Source: Microvirga sp. VF16
Lineage (GTDB): Bacteria > Pseudomonadota > Alphaproteobacteria > Rhizobiales > Beijerinckiaceae
Length of the DNA stretch: 64,000 nt
Assembly (NCBI RefSeq): GCF_016864375.1
Contig: NZ_CP069354.1
Coordinates: 2,501,501 to 2,565,500 of the forward strand
Direction of reading: 5' to 3'
Shown one piece after another: positions 45,875 through 54,039 of the stretch. The stretch's first letter is position 1, and every line of letters starts with the position of its first letter. The notes below the pieces were generated by a model. The model searched no databases, had not been told where the DNA came from, and was given only the letters and a program-made list of their open reading frames with translations. Made by a program: the position numbers and the translations under genes.

Positions 45875-46779
45875 GCGGGAAGATGCAGCTCTCCCAAGCG
45901 GAGGGGTATTCCCCAACGGCGCGTGCGGAAGCCCAGTCGCGCAAACCGGCACCTGGCGAGTCCCGAGCCAGATTCTGGACTTTCGGCTCGACGCTGCTCA
46001 AGGTCCTGGGGCTTGCCGCCTTCGCGTTCCTCCTGTTCGGCCCGCTTGCCAATCTCGTTCTGTGGTCGGTCGCGGAGCGGTGGTATGCGCCGTTCAAGCT
46101 GCCGGTCGCTTATGGCATGCGTTACTGGGAGGTGGTCTTCCGCCCGACGGGCGACGCCATGTCGTCGCTGGTGACGAGCGTCAGCATCGCCTGCCTGACG
46201 GTCCTGGTCGCGCTGGCGGTGTCGGTTCCGGCGGGATATGCTTTGGCGCGCCTCAGGCTGCCCTGGCGCACGGCTCTGATGATCCTCTTCCTCCTGCCGC
46301 AGGCCTTCCCGTCGGTGGCGATCTACATCAACGTCGCCCGCGTCTTTTATGGTCTGGGCTTGACGGGAACGATCCCCGGCGTCGTTCTCGTCCACGCCGC
46401 GCACGGTCTGGTCTATTCCGTCTGGATCGCCGCCGCCGCCTTTGCGGCCGTCGATCGAGATCTTGAGCTGGCCGCACGCAACATCGGCGCATCGCCTCTG
46501 CGCACGTTCTTTACCATCACGCTGCCGCTGGCTGCGCCTGGCATCATGGCGAGCGCGATCTTCGTCTTCCTGGAATCACTGGACGAATTCACAGGGACGT
46601 TCTTCGTCGGTGTGCCCCAGGTGACGACCCTGCCGCTTCTGCTCTACAATGCGAGCATGGGCGGCAATTACCAGATCGCCTCCATCACGGCGCTCATCCT
46701 CCTCGTGCCTTCCGTTCTGTTCATGATCGTCATCGAACGCTTCCTGAAAGCCGACGTGTTGAGCAAGGTCGGCCAGTAA
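45871..46779 (+). CDS. ABC transporter permease (PotC/FbpB-type, second)
   Basis: A 302-residue inner-membrane protein. The first 45 residues are polar and unusually long, then six helices follow starting at LGLAAFAFLLFGPLANLVLW. The ATPase-contact loop is LELAARNIGASPLRTFFTIT. The genes for ATPase, binding protein and two permeases complete one importer. The EEP-family gene begins 15 bp downstream. Confidence 0.92.
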   Translation: MSGKMQLSQAEGYSPTARAEAQSRKPAPGESRARFWTFGSTLLKVLGLAAFAFLLFGPLANLVLWSVAERWYAPFKLPVAYGMRYWEVVFRPTGDAMSSLVTSVSIACLTVLVALAVSVPAGYALARLRLPWRTALMILFLLPQAFPSVAIYINVARVFYGLGLTGTIPGVVLVHAAHGLVYSVWIAAAAFAAVDRDLELAARNIGASPLRTFFTITLPLAAPGIMASAIFVFLESLDEFTGTFFVGVPQVTTLPLLLYNASMGGNYQIASITALILLVPSVLFMIVIERFLKADVLSKVGQ

Positions 46780-46794
46780 GACGTTAGAAACATC

Positions 46795-47637
46795 ATGCTC
46801 AGAATCATCACCTGGAACATTCAATGGGGTCTGGGGATCGACGGGAACGCGGATCTGAGGCGCCTGGTCGACGAGGCACGCGCGCTTGCGGATTTCGATG
46901 TGCTCTGCCTTCAGGAGGTCGCGGATAACTTTTCCGATCTGAAGGGCAACGACGGACGGAACCAGTTCGCCGAAATCGCAGGCCTGCTGCCGGACTTCAC
47001 CGCCATCGAGGGCGTGGCACTCGATATTCCGGACGGCACCGGAGGCCGGCGTCGGTTCGGGAACATGATTCTCTCCCGTTTCCCCGTGGCACAGGTGCTG
47101 CGCTATACCCTGCCATGGGAGGCAGCTGCGACCCGCAACATGCCGCGTCTCCTGCTTGAAGCGGTTGTAGAGACCCCCTCCGGCCCCCTTCGTGTCATGA
47201 CGACTCATCTGGAATACTCGTCCGAGAAGCTGCGGCGCGCGCAGGTCGAAGGCATCCGCGAGGCTCACCGCACCGCCTGTGAGCGCACCGTCACCCTTCG
47301 CGAGAATGGCCCCGGCACCTATGCGCTGTTCCCCGCGACGCCATCGGCCGTGCTAACCGGCGATTTCAACATGCGGCCGGACGATCCGGTGAAGCAGCGG
47401 GTCTCGGAGTCATTCGACAACGGAACGCCTGCGCTGCTGGACGCATGGCGGGCGGCTCATCCGTCGGAGGCGCACCCGACATCGTTCTGTCTTTACGAGC
47501 AGTCGAACGGACCTCCTCATTGCTGTGACTTCGTGTTCGTGACGGAAGATCTCGCACCGAGGATCAGAAGGGTTCACTACGATCAGGAGACACAGGCCTC
47601 CGACCACCAGCCTGTGCTGGTCGAACTCGATATTTGA
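46795..47637 (+). CDS. Endonuclease/exonuclease/phosphatase-family hydrolase
   Basis: A 280-residue cytoplasmic protein with all the EEP superfamily metal and catalytic motifs in order: ITWNIQWGLG, DVLCLQEVAD, MTTHLEYSSEK, LTGDFNMRPDD and the final ASDHQPVLVELD. Family members cleave DNA, phosphoinositides, sphingomyelin or small phosphodiesters using Mg2+. The genetic link to an importer argues for a small phosphodiester brought in by that importer rather than DNA repair. Specificity cannot be read from the sequence. Confidence 0.88.
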   Translation: MLRIITWNIQWGLGIDGNADLRRLVDEARALADFDVLCLQEVADNFSDLKGNDGRNQFAEIAGLLPDFTAIEGVALDIPDGTGGRRRFGNMILSRFPVAQVLRYTLPWEAAATRNMPRLLLEAVVETPSGPLRVMTTHLEYSSEKLRRAQVEGIREAHRTACERTVTLRENGPGTYALFPATPSAVLTGDFNMRPDDPVKQRVSESFDNGTPALLDAWRAAHPSEAHPTSFCLYEQSNGPPHCCDFVFVTEDLAPRIRRVHYDQETQASDHQPVLVELDI

Positions 47638-47673
47638 CAGAGCACAGCCAGACGGATTCCTGACGAAGTGCCG

Positions 47674-48495
47674 TCAGCGCTCCGCCGATCGGCGCGGCCC
47701 GCTGTCGATCTGCTGGCCGATCAATGCAATCGCCTGCTGGTAGACCGATGCTGCGTTCCAGGCCTGGATCACCCGGAAATTGGGCTCGCCGGGTTGATAT
47801 CCCGCGCCTGCACGCCAGCCATGGGCCTTGAGGAAATTGGCTGTCGCGGTCAGGGCATCCGCCGTGTTGTCGAGATTGCCGCCGTTGCCGTAGTTCAGGA
47901 TGCTCTTGGGCATGAATTGGGTCTGGCCGATCTCCCCGTGCATGGAGCCGCGCGCGCTACTTGAGAGCACGCCGCGGTCGATCAGTGTCAGGGTTGCGTA
48001 AAGCTGATCGGTGAAGAATTCCGACCGTCGGCAATCATACGCGAGGGTCGCTACGGCCGACAGTGTATGCTGGTTGCCGCGCTGGCTCCCGAAGGCCGTC
48101 TCCATGCCCCAGATAGCGATGAGTGGCCCTGGTGGGACGCCGTAGCGCTGTTCGAGATTGGCGAAGAGCGCCGCATTCGATTGCTTGAGCGAGCGCCCGC
48201 GCGAGACGATGGCCGAAGCGCCGCGCTTGGCCATGAACTGATCGAGCGACAGCCTGAAACTCTTCTGGCCGCGGTCGGCCCGGATGGTGGCAGTGGCATA
48301 ATTCGTCGCCATGAGAGCGGAGATAGTCCCCGGACTGATTCCGTTGGCCCTTGCTTCGACGGCGAATTCCCGCTTCCACTCGTCGAAGCCGGCCGCGCTA
48401 CTACCGCATTGCGCAGCACTCACCGCGCCGGCCATCCCGAAGAGCGATGTCAAGGCCGTGAAGGCGGCGATCCCATTTTGCCAGCCCCTCATCAT
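47674..48495 (-). CDS. Lytic murein transglycosylase, MltB-like (SLT_2 fold)
   Basis: A 273-residue protein with a signal peptide (cleavage near VSAAQ, residue 28). The catalytic Glu is in PLIAIWGMETAFGSQRGN. GEIGQTQFMPKSILNYGNGG is the other conserved motif. It cleaves peptidoglycan to 1,6-anhydroMurNAc products in the periplasm, the kind of fragment NagZ processes, though the nagZ gene is 29 kb away. There is no lipobox, so it is soluble or loosely attached. It is monocistronic and convergent with the EEP-family gene. Confidence 0.9.
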   Translation of the reverse strand: MMRGWQNGIAAFTALTSLFGMAGAVSAAQCGSSAAGFDEWKREFAVEARANGISPGTISALMATNYATATIRADRGQKSFRLSLDQFMAKRGASAIVSRGRSLKQSNAALFANLEQRYGVPPGPLIAIWGMETAFGSQRGNQHTLSAVATLAYDCRRSEFFTDQLYATLTLIDRGVLSSSARGSMHGEIGQTQFMPKSILNYGNGGNLDNTADALTATANFLKAHGWRAGAGYQPGEPNFRVIQAWNAASVYQQAIALIGQQIDSGPRRSAER

Positions 48496-48584
48496 TCCGG
48501 TCTCCTCCCACGTCGTTTAACCGGATGAAACGTTGCCGCATCATCCCGGCCAAGTTGAGGCATCATTGTCAAGCTTCGTAACGC

Positions 48585-49454
48585 TTAGTCGAGATGAACG
48601 GTTCCCAAGGCGAAGCCCGTTTTGTCGTGGGTGATCCAGACGGCTCCGTCTCCGAGCATCATCCCCTTGTCCCGGACGAAAACACCCTCGAACGTGGATT
48701 TGGCGACCGCCTCCCGGACGGAGGCGTTCATGACGGTCTCTTTCGCAGCGATCAGCTGATCGCTGTTGCGGATGGTGCGCCTGACCCTGCCGGTCACCGC
48801 CAGCGGATAATGGGTCACGCGGGAGAGGAGTTCGGCATCCCCGGATCGGAAGGCGGCCTTCACGCGCCTGAAACCATAATAGGCCGCATAGGGATCGAAA
48901 TTCAGAGCGCGATAGCTGGCCTCGATCTCAGATGTCAGCTTGGGCCGCGAGAATCCGGATTCCGGTGTTCTGACCGGCAGATCCAGGGAGCGCCGCAATT
49001 CCTGCACGAGGAGGTTCAGCGCTCTGTGGCGGTCGTAGAGTGTCTGGAGTTCCGGTGAGCGTGTCTTGCCGGATCCGGTTGCGAGCGATCCCGTGATCTC
49101 CTGTTTGACGGCCTTTGCGTCTGACCCCGTGTTGCGCCACTCCCGTGACCCAGCCACTTCTTCCAATTCCGCGTCGAGCTGATTCCTGGCGATCCAAACC
49201 CTTTCCTCGACCTCGGCCAACACCTCCTCGTGCGAAGGCCTGAAACCGGGGCCGCGCCCGAGGTCGGAGGGCAGGGCCTTCATGGCCTCTTGGGGCTTGG
49301 GACCCTTCGGCTCATCGGACGGATACCGCGGATCGATCTTGTAGGTCCGCCCGTAGACCCTGACGAAGAATGGATCTGCCTGAGCCGGAAGAGCGACGAG
49401 GAGCGTCAGCAAGCAAGCGAACAGTCCGAGGATTCTGGCGGTCATGCCCGTCAT
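48585..49454 (-). CDS. Exported protein of unknown function
   Basis: A 289-residue protein with a signal peptide (ILGLFACLLTLLVALPAQAD). The middle part (residues 60-160) is charged and helical, with a possible coiled coil (HEEVLAEVEERVWIARNQLD). The last 100 residues (RVKAAFRSGDAELLSRVTHY; later MMLGDGAVWIT) resemble an NTF2-like fold seen in other exported proteins. I chose ATG 49454, preceded by GGAG; a start 12 codons upstream lacks one. No function is assignable. The next gene upstream on this strand starts about 1.3 kb away, so it is probably on its own transcript. Confidence 0.72.
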   Translation of the reverse strand: MTGMTARILGLFACLLTLLVALPAQADPFFVRVYGRTYKIDPRYPSDEPKGPKPQEAMKALPSDLGRGPGFRPSHEEVLAEVEERVWIARNQLDAELEEVAGSREWRNTGSDAKAVKQEITGSLATGSGKTRSPELQTLYDRHRALNLLVQELRRSLDLPVRTPESGFSRPKLTSEIEASYRALNFDPYAAYYGFRRVKAAFRSGDAELLSRVTHYPLAVTGRVRRTIRNSDQLIAAKETVMNASVREAVAKSTFEGVFVRDKGMMLGDGAVWITHDKTGFALGTVHLD

Positions 49455-49577
49455 CGCGTCTCCGCTTGATGAGGAAATCGGCCGGCGCATCGCCTACCTC
49501 CGACTTCAGAGGGTGAAACGGTAGAACGACATGTGGCCAAACTTGCGGCGGCTACAATCGAGCGGCCAGCAGAGGCG

Positions 49578-50747
49578 TTAATGGGCCTTTCGCCTCGTGC
49601 TCCGTGACGGAGCCCGCAGGCGATATCGTTGCATGTCGGTGCGGTCGCGGTTCCCAATTTTGTCCTGCCGCTCGCCGGTCAAGACCGCAACGATGTCGTC
49701 ACGCACCACCGGAAAGATCCGATAATACTGGTGACTCTGGAAATCCTGTCTCGGGTCGATGGCGTCGCTGACATCCACTGCGGTGACCTTGTCGCTGATC
49801 ATCGCCATGTTCTCCGGTCCGTCCACACCTAGGCGGGGGCCGTTGAACTTGGTCACCGAGCTCAAGGTCGAGAGGATCCAGTCCTTCTGCGTATGATACA
49901 CGGTCACGCGATTGCCGAGGCGCGGCAGATATCGCAATTCTCTGACGTCGTCGAAGGCGTCCTCGTCTTCATCCGCTGCAGCCAGGACGATCTGATCGAA
50001 GGTCCGGCGCAGCCGGTTGGGATCGGGCGCCTCGGTTGGCAGGGCCACCAGAGCCGGGAAGGGACGATCATCGGCATCCATCGCGGGAGCGTCGACCGTG
50101 CGAACGTATTCGCGCGGCTCGCCCTGAGGCACCTGCATCAAGGCCTGCACGGCATAGCGGAACGCATAATTCCCCATGCTGTGGCAGATCAGATGCAGCG
50201 GTTGGCGGCACATATCCCGGCGGGGAAGATTGTCGATGAAGTCGTAGAGAATGCGCATCGTTCGGGCAATGGCAACGCCAGAGGCCCGCGCAGTACCGCG
50301 ATCGTGAAAATAGTCATTGTAGGGCAGGGGCGTCGGCAGAGCTGAGCCAATGGAAGGCCAGGTGAACGAGAACACGTTGGCATCGATGCCGTAGAAGTTG
50401 ATGATCGTTGCGGCGCGCTCGATGGCTTCCTTGAAGGTGTTCGAAAAGCCGTGAATTACGACGAGGGTGGGGCGCCCTCCCTCCTGCATGTCCTGCCGCA
50501 GTTTTTCGAAGATGTCGCGGCTGCCTCGCTGGATCGTCGGTCCGAAGAGTTGTTCCGGTGCGACATAGAGCGAGCCCGGAACGAAGCCGGAACTCGTTGC
50601 GGTGACACTCGCCTCTGCGCTGCCGAACCTCACCGCCGTGCCATCGATGGGTCCGGGCTCCGAACCGAAATCGATGATCGCAGCGCCGCTCGCGTCGGTG
50701 AGCGGCATGCGATTGGTCGCGAAATAGACCGTCACATTCTGCGCCAT
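49578..50747 (-). CDS. Alpha/beta hydrolase of the DUF900 family
   Basis: A 389-residue protein starting AQNVTVYFATNRMP, the usual beginning of DUF900 proteins. TLVVIHGFSNTFKEAIERAA is the oxyanion strand-turn, and the nucleophile elbow is LICHSMGNYAFRY, with Cys in place of the common Gly before His-Ser. No signal peptide is seen. The last 25 residues are rich in Arg and Lys. Members are lipase/esterase-like with unknown substrates. ATG 50747 is chosen; a start 13 codons upstream is possible. It follows the orphan solute-binding protein gene, separated by a strong hairpin. Confidence 0.82.
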   Translation of the reverse strand: MAQNVTVYFATNRMPLTDASGAAIIDFGSEPGPIDGTAVRFGSAEASVTATSSGFVPGSLYVAPEQLFGPTIQRGSRDIFEKLRQDMQEGGRPTLVVIHGFSNTFKEAIERAATIINFYGIDANVFSFTWPSIGSALPTPLPYNDYFHDRGTARASGVAIARTMRILYDFIDNLPRRDMCRQPLHLICHSMGNYAFRYAVQALMQVPQGEPREYVRTVDAPAMDADDRPFPALVALPTEAPDPNRLRRTFDQIVLAAADEDEDAFDDVRELRYLPRLGNRVTVYHTQKDWILSTLSSVTKFNGPRLGVDGPENMAMISDKVTAVDVSDAIDPRQDFQSHQYYRIFPVVRDDIVAVLTGERQDKIGNRDRTDMQRYRLRAPSRSTRRKAH

Positions 50748-50799
50748 GGCCTGTCTCTCCACCCAAGGGTAGTGTCTCACGACCAAGGCTGTGAGTCAT

Positions 50800-50828
50800 C
50801 CAGCCGGCGCTGAGACAGCGCCGGCTGG
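50800..50828 (-). terminator. Strong hairpin after the orphan binding-protein gene
   Basis: Arms CCAGCCGGCGCTG (50800-50812) and CAGCGCCGGCTGG (50816-50828) form a perfect 13-bp stem with the 3-base loop AGA, 21 bp after the stop codon at 50850. No T run follows on the minus strand. It could end the glycan operon by pausing or protect its mRNA. Confidence 0.7.
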
Positions 50829-50849
50829 CAATGGCTCACTCGGGTGAAG

Positions 50850-52148
50850 CTAGTTCACTTTGCGCAGGACGGCGTTGCCATCCTCCAGAATCCGCTGCGC
50901 CGCGTCGTTGATCGAGATCTGACCGAAGGCGACCTGATCGGCCACCTTACGCATGACGTTGTTGTCGAACTCGACGGCTCCGATGGGCACCGGCGGAGGA
51001 TAATCGCTCACCTTGTCGGCGAGGAGATTGACGTAATCCACGGTCGCGCGCTCGACCTCGTTGAGGTTGGGCAGGATGGCCTCGCGCACCTTGGGCGACA
51101 TCGGCACACCGCGTTCGACACCGAGAATCTTACCCGCTTCGATGTCGTTGACGAAGAAGCTGATGAAGGCTGCCGCCTTGTCCGCATTCTTGGTTGTCGA
51201 TCCAATGCTCCAGATGAGAGCCGGACGGTAATAGTGACCGGATTTCGTGCCGGGTCCGGACGACGGCACCATCGTGATCCCAAGCTTGTTCTTGGTGAGA
51301 AGCTGATAGCCGATGAGCTGGTTCGAATAGGTGAGACCCATGGCCGATTTGCCAAGAGCCAGCGAATTTCGCTCGATCTGGTTCTGGTCCAGCGTCTGTA
51401 CATCGGCCGGAACGCAGCCGTTGCGCTTGCGCAGATCTTCCCAGTAGCTGAACCACTCCTTTGCATCGTCCACAGTAAAACCGAGCTTGGCATCTTCCGT
51501 ATAGAGACGCTTGCCCCGCTGACGGAGCCAGACGTCGAACACGTAGTGATACCGGGCGCCGTAGGGAGCACCCCAATAATCGGGACGTCCCACCGCCTTG
51601 GTGAGATCGACCGCCATATCGGCAAACTGCTTCCAGGTGGTCTCGTGGGTCGGCGGCTTGATGCCGGCCTTCTCGAAGACCGTCTGGTCGTAGAAGAGGG
51701 AGAATGAATTGAGGCCCAGTGCAACGCCGTAGATCTTGCCGTTCGCCCGGCAGAGGTCGACCATCTTTTCGCCGAAGCTGGAGATGTCGAGCTGCTTGCC
51801 GACGAAGTCGTCCATGGGCTTTGCGGCACCGCGCCCGGCATAATCGGCGAGACTGCTCGGTTCCAACTGGAATACGTCGGCGATGTTGCGTCCCGCCATC
51901 TGGGTGCCGATCTTCGCCCAGTAATCGGCGCCGACAGGTTCACCGGCGATCTCGATGCCGGTGCGTTCAGTGAATAGCTTGCCCACGTCAGTGGTGCGCC
52001 TTGCCCGGTCGGGGGACCCCCACCAAGTGGCACGCAGCTTCACGGCCTCTCCTTGAGCCCAGCTCATGCCAGGCGCATTGACGGCGGCGGCCCCGCCGAG
52101 CGCCAGAGCGGATTTCAGTAAGGTACGACGATTAAGATCAGTCTTCAT
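50850..52148 (-). CDS. Orphan sugar-type solute-binding protein, family 1, Tat-like signal
   Basis: A 432-residue protein starting MKTDLNRRTLLKSALALGG, a twin-arginine-like signal, with cleavage near SWAQ. The mature protein (KLRATWWGSPDRARRTTDVG; later GLNSFSLFYDQTVFEKAGIK) is a UgpB/MalE-like carbohydrate-binding protein. It lies 80 bp after the sugar isomerase gene of the LacI operon. Unusually, no permease or ATPase gene follows; the next gene is a DUF900 hydrolase beyond a hairpin. It must use a transporter encoded elsewhere, or its partners have been lost. ATG 52148 is chosen because the signal starts there. Confidence 0.88.
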   Translation of the reverse strand: MKTDLNRRTLLKSALALGGAAAVNAPGMSWAQGEAVKLRATWWGSPDRARRTTDVGKLFTERTGIEIAGEPVGADYWAKIGTQMAGRNIADVFQLEPSSLADYAGRGAAKPMDDFVGKQLDISSFGEKMVDLCRANGKIYGVALGLNSFSLFYDQTVFEKAGIKPPTHETTWKQFADMAVDLTKAVGRPDYWGAPYGARYHYVFDVWLRQRGKRLYTEDAKLGFTVDDAKEWFSYWEDLRKRNGCVPADVQTLDQNQIERNSLALGKSAMGLTYSNQLIGYQLLTKNKLGITMVPSSGPGTKSGHYYRPALIWSIGSTTKNADKAAAFISFFVNDIEAGKILGVERGVPMSPKVREAILPNLNEVERATVDYVNLLADKVSDYPPPVPIGAVEFDNNVMRKVADQVAFGQISINDAAQRILEDGNAVLRKVN

Positions 52149-52228
52149 GGCTTCCTCCCATTCGCTTCTCACATCATTCTTCGCGAGGGAGCGAGAAGCA
52201 CGCTCCTCGACGAGTGTTGTTATAGAAG

Positions 52229-53029
52229 TCAGGTCGCGCTGGCCGGGCGGTCCCGCACCTCTTTCAACATTTGACAAAATACGGCTGCATCGACCCGGAA
52301 CTGTTCGGGGCTGTCGTCCCGGACGAATTCCAGCATCGCGAAACGGTCTCCCGGCCAGCGCGTCGCCGGCGCTTCGGTCAGGATCCTATCCCAGTACGCT
52401 CGCTGATCGGCCAACGGATAACGCTTCTTCTCGCTGTCCCATGCAAAAACATGGACATGCGATGTCTCAGTTCCGATCGCGCGGCTCTCATCGAGAGCGT
52501 CCTCAAGAGGCAGGCCGGGACGCGGCTGCCAGTAGAGAAACACGTTGGGGTCGTCGATCTCCTTGATGAGCCGCTGGCTCGAGGCGAGATCGTCCGTCAG
52601 GGAATTGGGGTGATATTCGAGGGAGAGCGTGATGGACGCATCATCCGCCAGCCGGGCCATGCGCCGGATCAGCGAGACGGTGTGCTGACGCTCCTCCGCA
52701 GAATAGGTCACGGAATCGCGGTTGCGGTATCCCGGCCAGATGCGGATGTTCGGCGCGCCGAGAGCCTGTGCTGTTTCGAGGACGACGGCGAAGGCGGCCT
52801 CATTGTCGCTTGGCGGTGCAATGTAGGACCCGTATGAGATGACGGAGAGATCCGCATCTTCGGTCATGTGCCGGACGCGACGTGCGAGGTCGAATTGACC
52901 GGGGGGAACGTGAACGTCGCCCACCCATTCGATCCCCTCGATGCCGCACTCCGCGGCAAGCTCGACGATGGCCTCAGGCGCGAGCTTGCGGAATGTGACA
53001 GAGCACAGGCCAGGCCGGAACGACGTCAT
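52229..53029 (-). CDS. Sugar phosphate isomerase/epimerase-like TIM-barrel protein
   Basis: A 266-residue protein of the xylose-isomerase-like (AP_endonuc_2) fold. Conserved metal-site segments are GIEGIEWVGDVHV, ITLSLEYHPNSLTDD, SHVHVFAW and FAMLEFVRDDS. These enzymes isomerise or epimerise free or phosphorylated sugars, or keto-acids derived from them. The gene overlaps the dehydrogenase gene by 4 bp, so the two probably act one after the other on the sugar released by the DUF2264 protein. The reaction is not predictable more closely. Confidence 0.85.
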   Translation of the reverse strand: MTSFRPGLCSVTFRKLAPEAIVELAAECGIEGIEWVGDVHVPPGQFDLARRVRHMTEDADLSVISYGSYIAPPSDNEAAFAVVLETAQALGAPNIRIWPGYRNRDSVTYSAEERQHTVSLIRRMARLADDASITLSLEYHPNSLTDDLASSQRLIKEIDDPNVFLYWQPRPGLPLEDALDESRAIGTETSHVHVFAWDSEKKRYPLADQRAYWDRILTEAPATRWPGDRFAMLEFVRDDSPEQFRVDAAVFCQMLKEVRDRPASAT

Positions 53030-54039
53030 GCCATTGTCTCCAGCGCGCTTGCGGTGATGGCGGAGCGCAAGGGAAGCCCTCTGACAAACCGCTCGATCTC
53101 CTCGACGATGAACTCGCCGAGCCGCTCCCGTTCATTGCCGATGGCACCGGCAATATGAGGCGTGAGAAAGACGTTCGGAAGATCGTAGAGGGCAGAGGAT
53201 GCCTCCGGGACTTCCGGATAGGTGACATCGATGATCGCATCGATGCGGCCCGTGCGCAGCTCGTCGATCAGGTCGTCCTGATTGACGATGATGCCTCGTG
53301 CCGTGTTGATGAGCGTGGCTCCATCACGCATGAGCGCCAGATGTCTGCGGTCGATCATCCCTTGAGTCGACGGCAGGGCAGGAGCATGAATTGAGACCAC
53401 ATCCGAGAGTCGCATCAACCCGTCCAGCGAAACGCTCTCCGCGCCGAGGGCCGCAGCCTCTCGAGCACTGACATACGGATCATGAAGAACGATCCTGAAG
53501 TCGAACGGCTCCAGAAGATCGATGACGCGGCGTCCGATGCGCGAGGCCCCGACAATGCCGATCGTACGCTTGAAATTTCCAACCGGTTGCGAGGTTAGGG
53601 GAAAGGTCCGGTTGCGGTTCCTGTCCGAGCAGTAGATGTCGCGCAAGCGGAAGACCTGCTTGTTGGCGAAGATGATGGCCGCGAGCGTGAACTCGGCGAC
53701 GGGGACGGCATTCGCCTCGGCGGCGTGAGTTACCGTGATCCCCGCATCCAGCACATCCGGCGACAGAAACCCTTTGACGGTGCCCGCCGCATGGGCGATC
53801 AGCTTCAGCTTCGGCGCCAATTCCAGAATGTCTCGTCCGATAGCAGGACAACCCCAGCCGGTGATGAGGATCTCTGCCTGGCGCAGCACATCGGGTCCTG
53901 ACCCTTGCGAGAACGACCGGAGGGGATTCGGGGCAAGGATGGTGCATAACTGTTCAAGCCGGTTCAGCAACTCTGGCGTGAGGACACCCTCCGTCCGGGT
54001 GGGGTCCATGGCGAGCGCGACGTTATAGGGGCGGGTCAC
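53026..54039 (-). CDS. D-2-hydroxyacid dehydrogenase family protein
   Basis: A 337-residue protein with the catalytic triad region of the family: LINTARGIIVNQDDL with Arg, DVTYPEVPE with Glu, and LTPHIAGAIGNE with His. The NAD-binding loop is GIVGASRIGRRVIDLL: where GxGxxG is usual, it has GASRIG. An acidic residue at the end of the next strand (VLHDPYVS) fits NAD. It reduces or oxidises a 2-hydroxy/2-keto acid, perhaps a sugar acid. Four-base overlaps join it to the DUF2264 gene and the isomerase gene. Confidence 0.88.
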   Translation of the reverse strand: MTRPYNVALAMDPTRTEGVLTPELLNRLEQLCTILAPNPLRSFSQGSGPDVLRQAEILITGWGCPAIGRDILELAPKLKLIAHAAGTVKGFLSPDVLDAGITVTHAAEANAVPVAEFTLAAIIFANKQVFRLRDIYCSDRNRNRTFPLTSQPVGNFKRTIGIVGASRIGRRVIDLLEPFDFRIVLHDPYVSAREAAALGAESVSLDGLMRLSDVVSIHAPALPSTQGMIDRRHLALMRDGATLINTARGIIVNQDDLIDELRTGRIDAIIDVTYPEVPEASSALYDLPNVFLTPHIAGAIGNERERLGEFIVEEIERFVRGLPLRSAITASALETMA

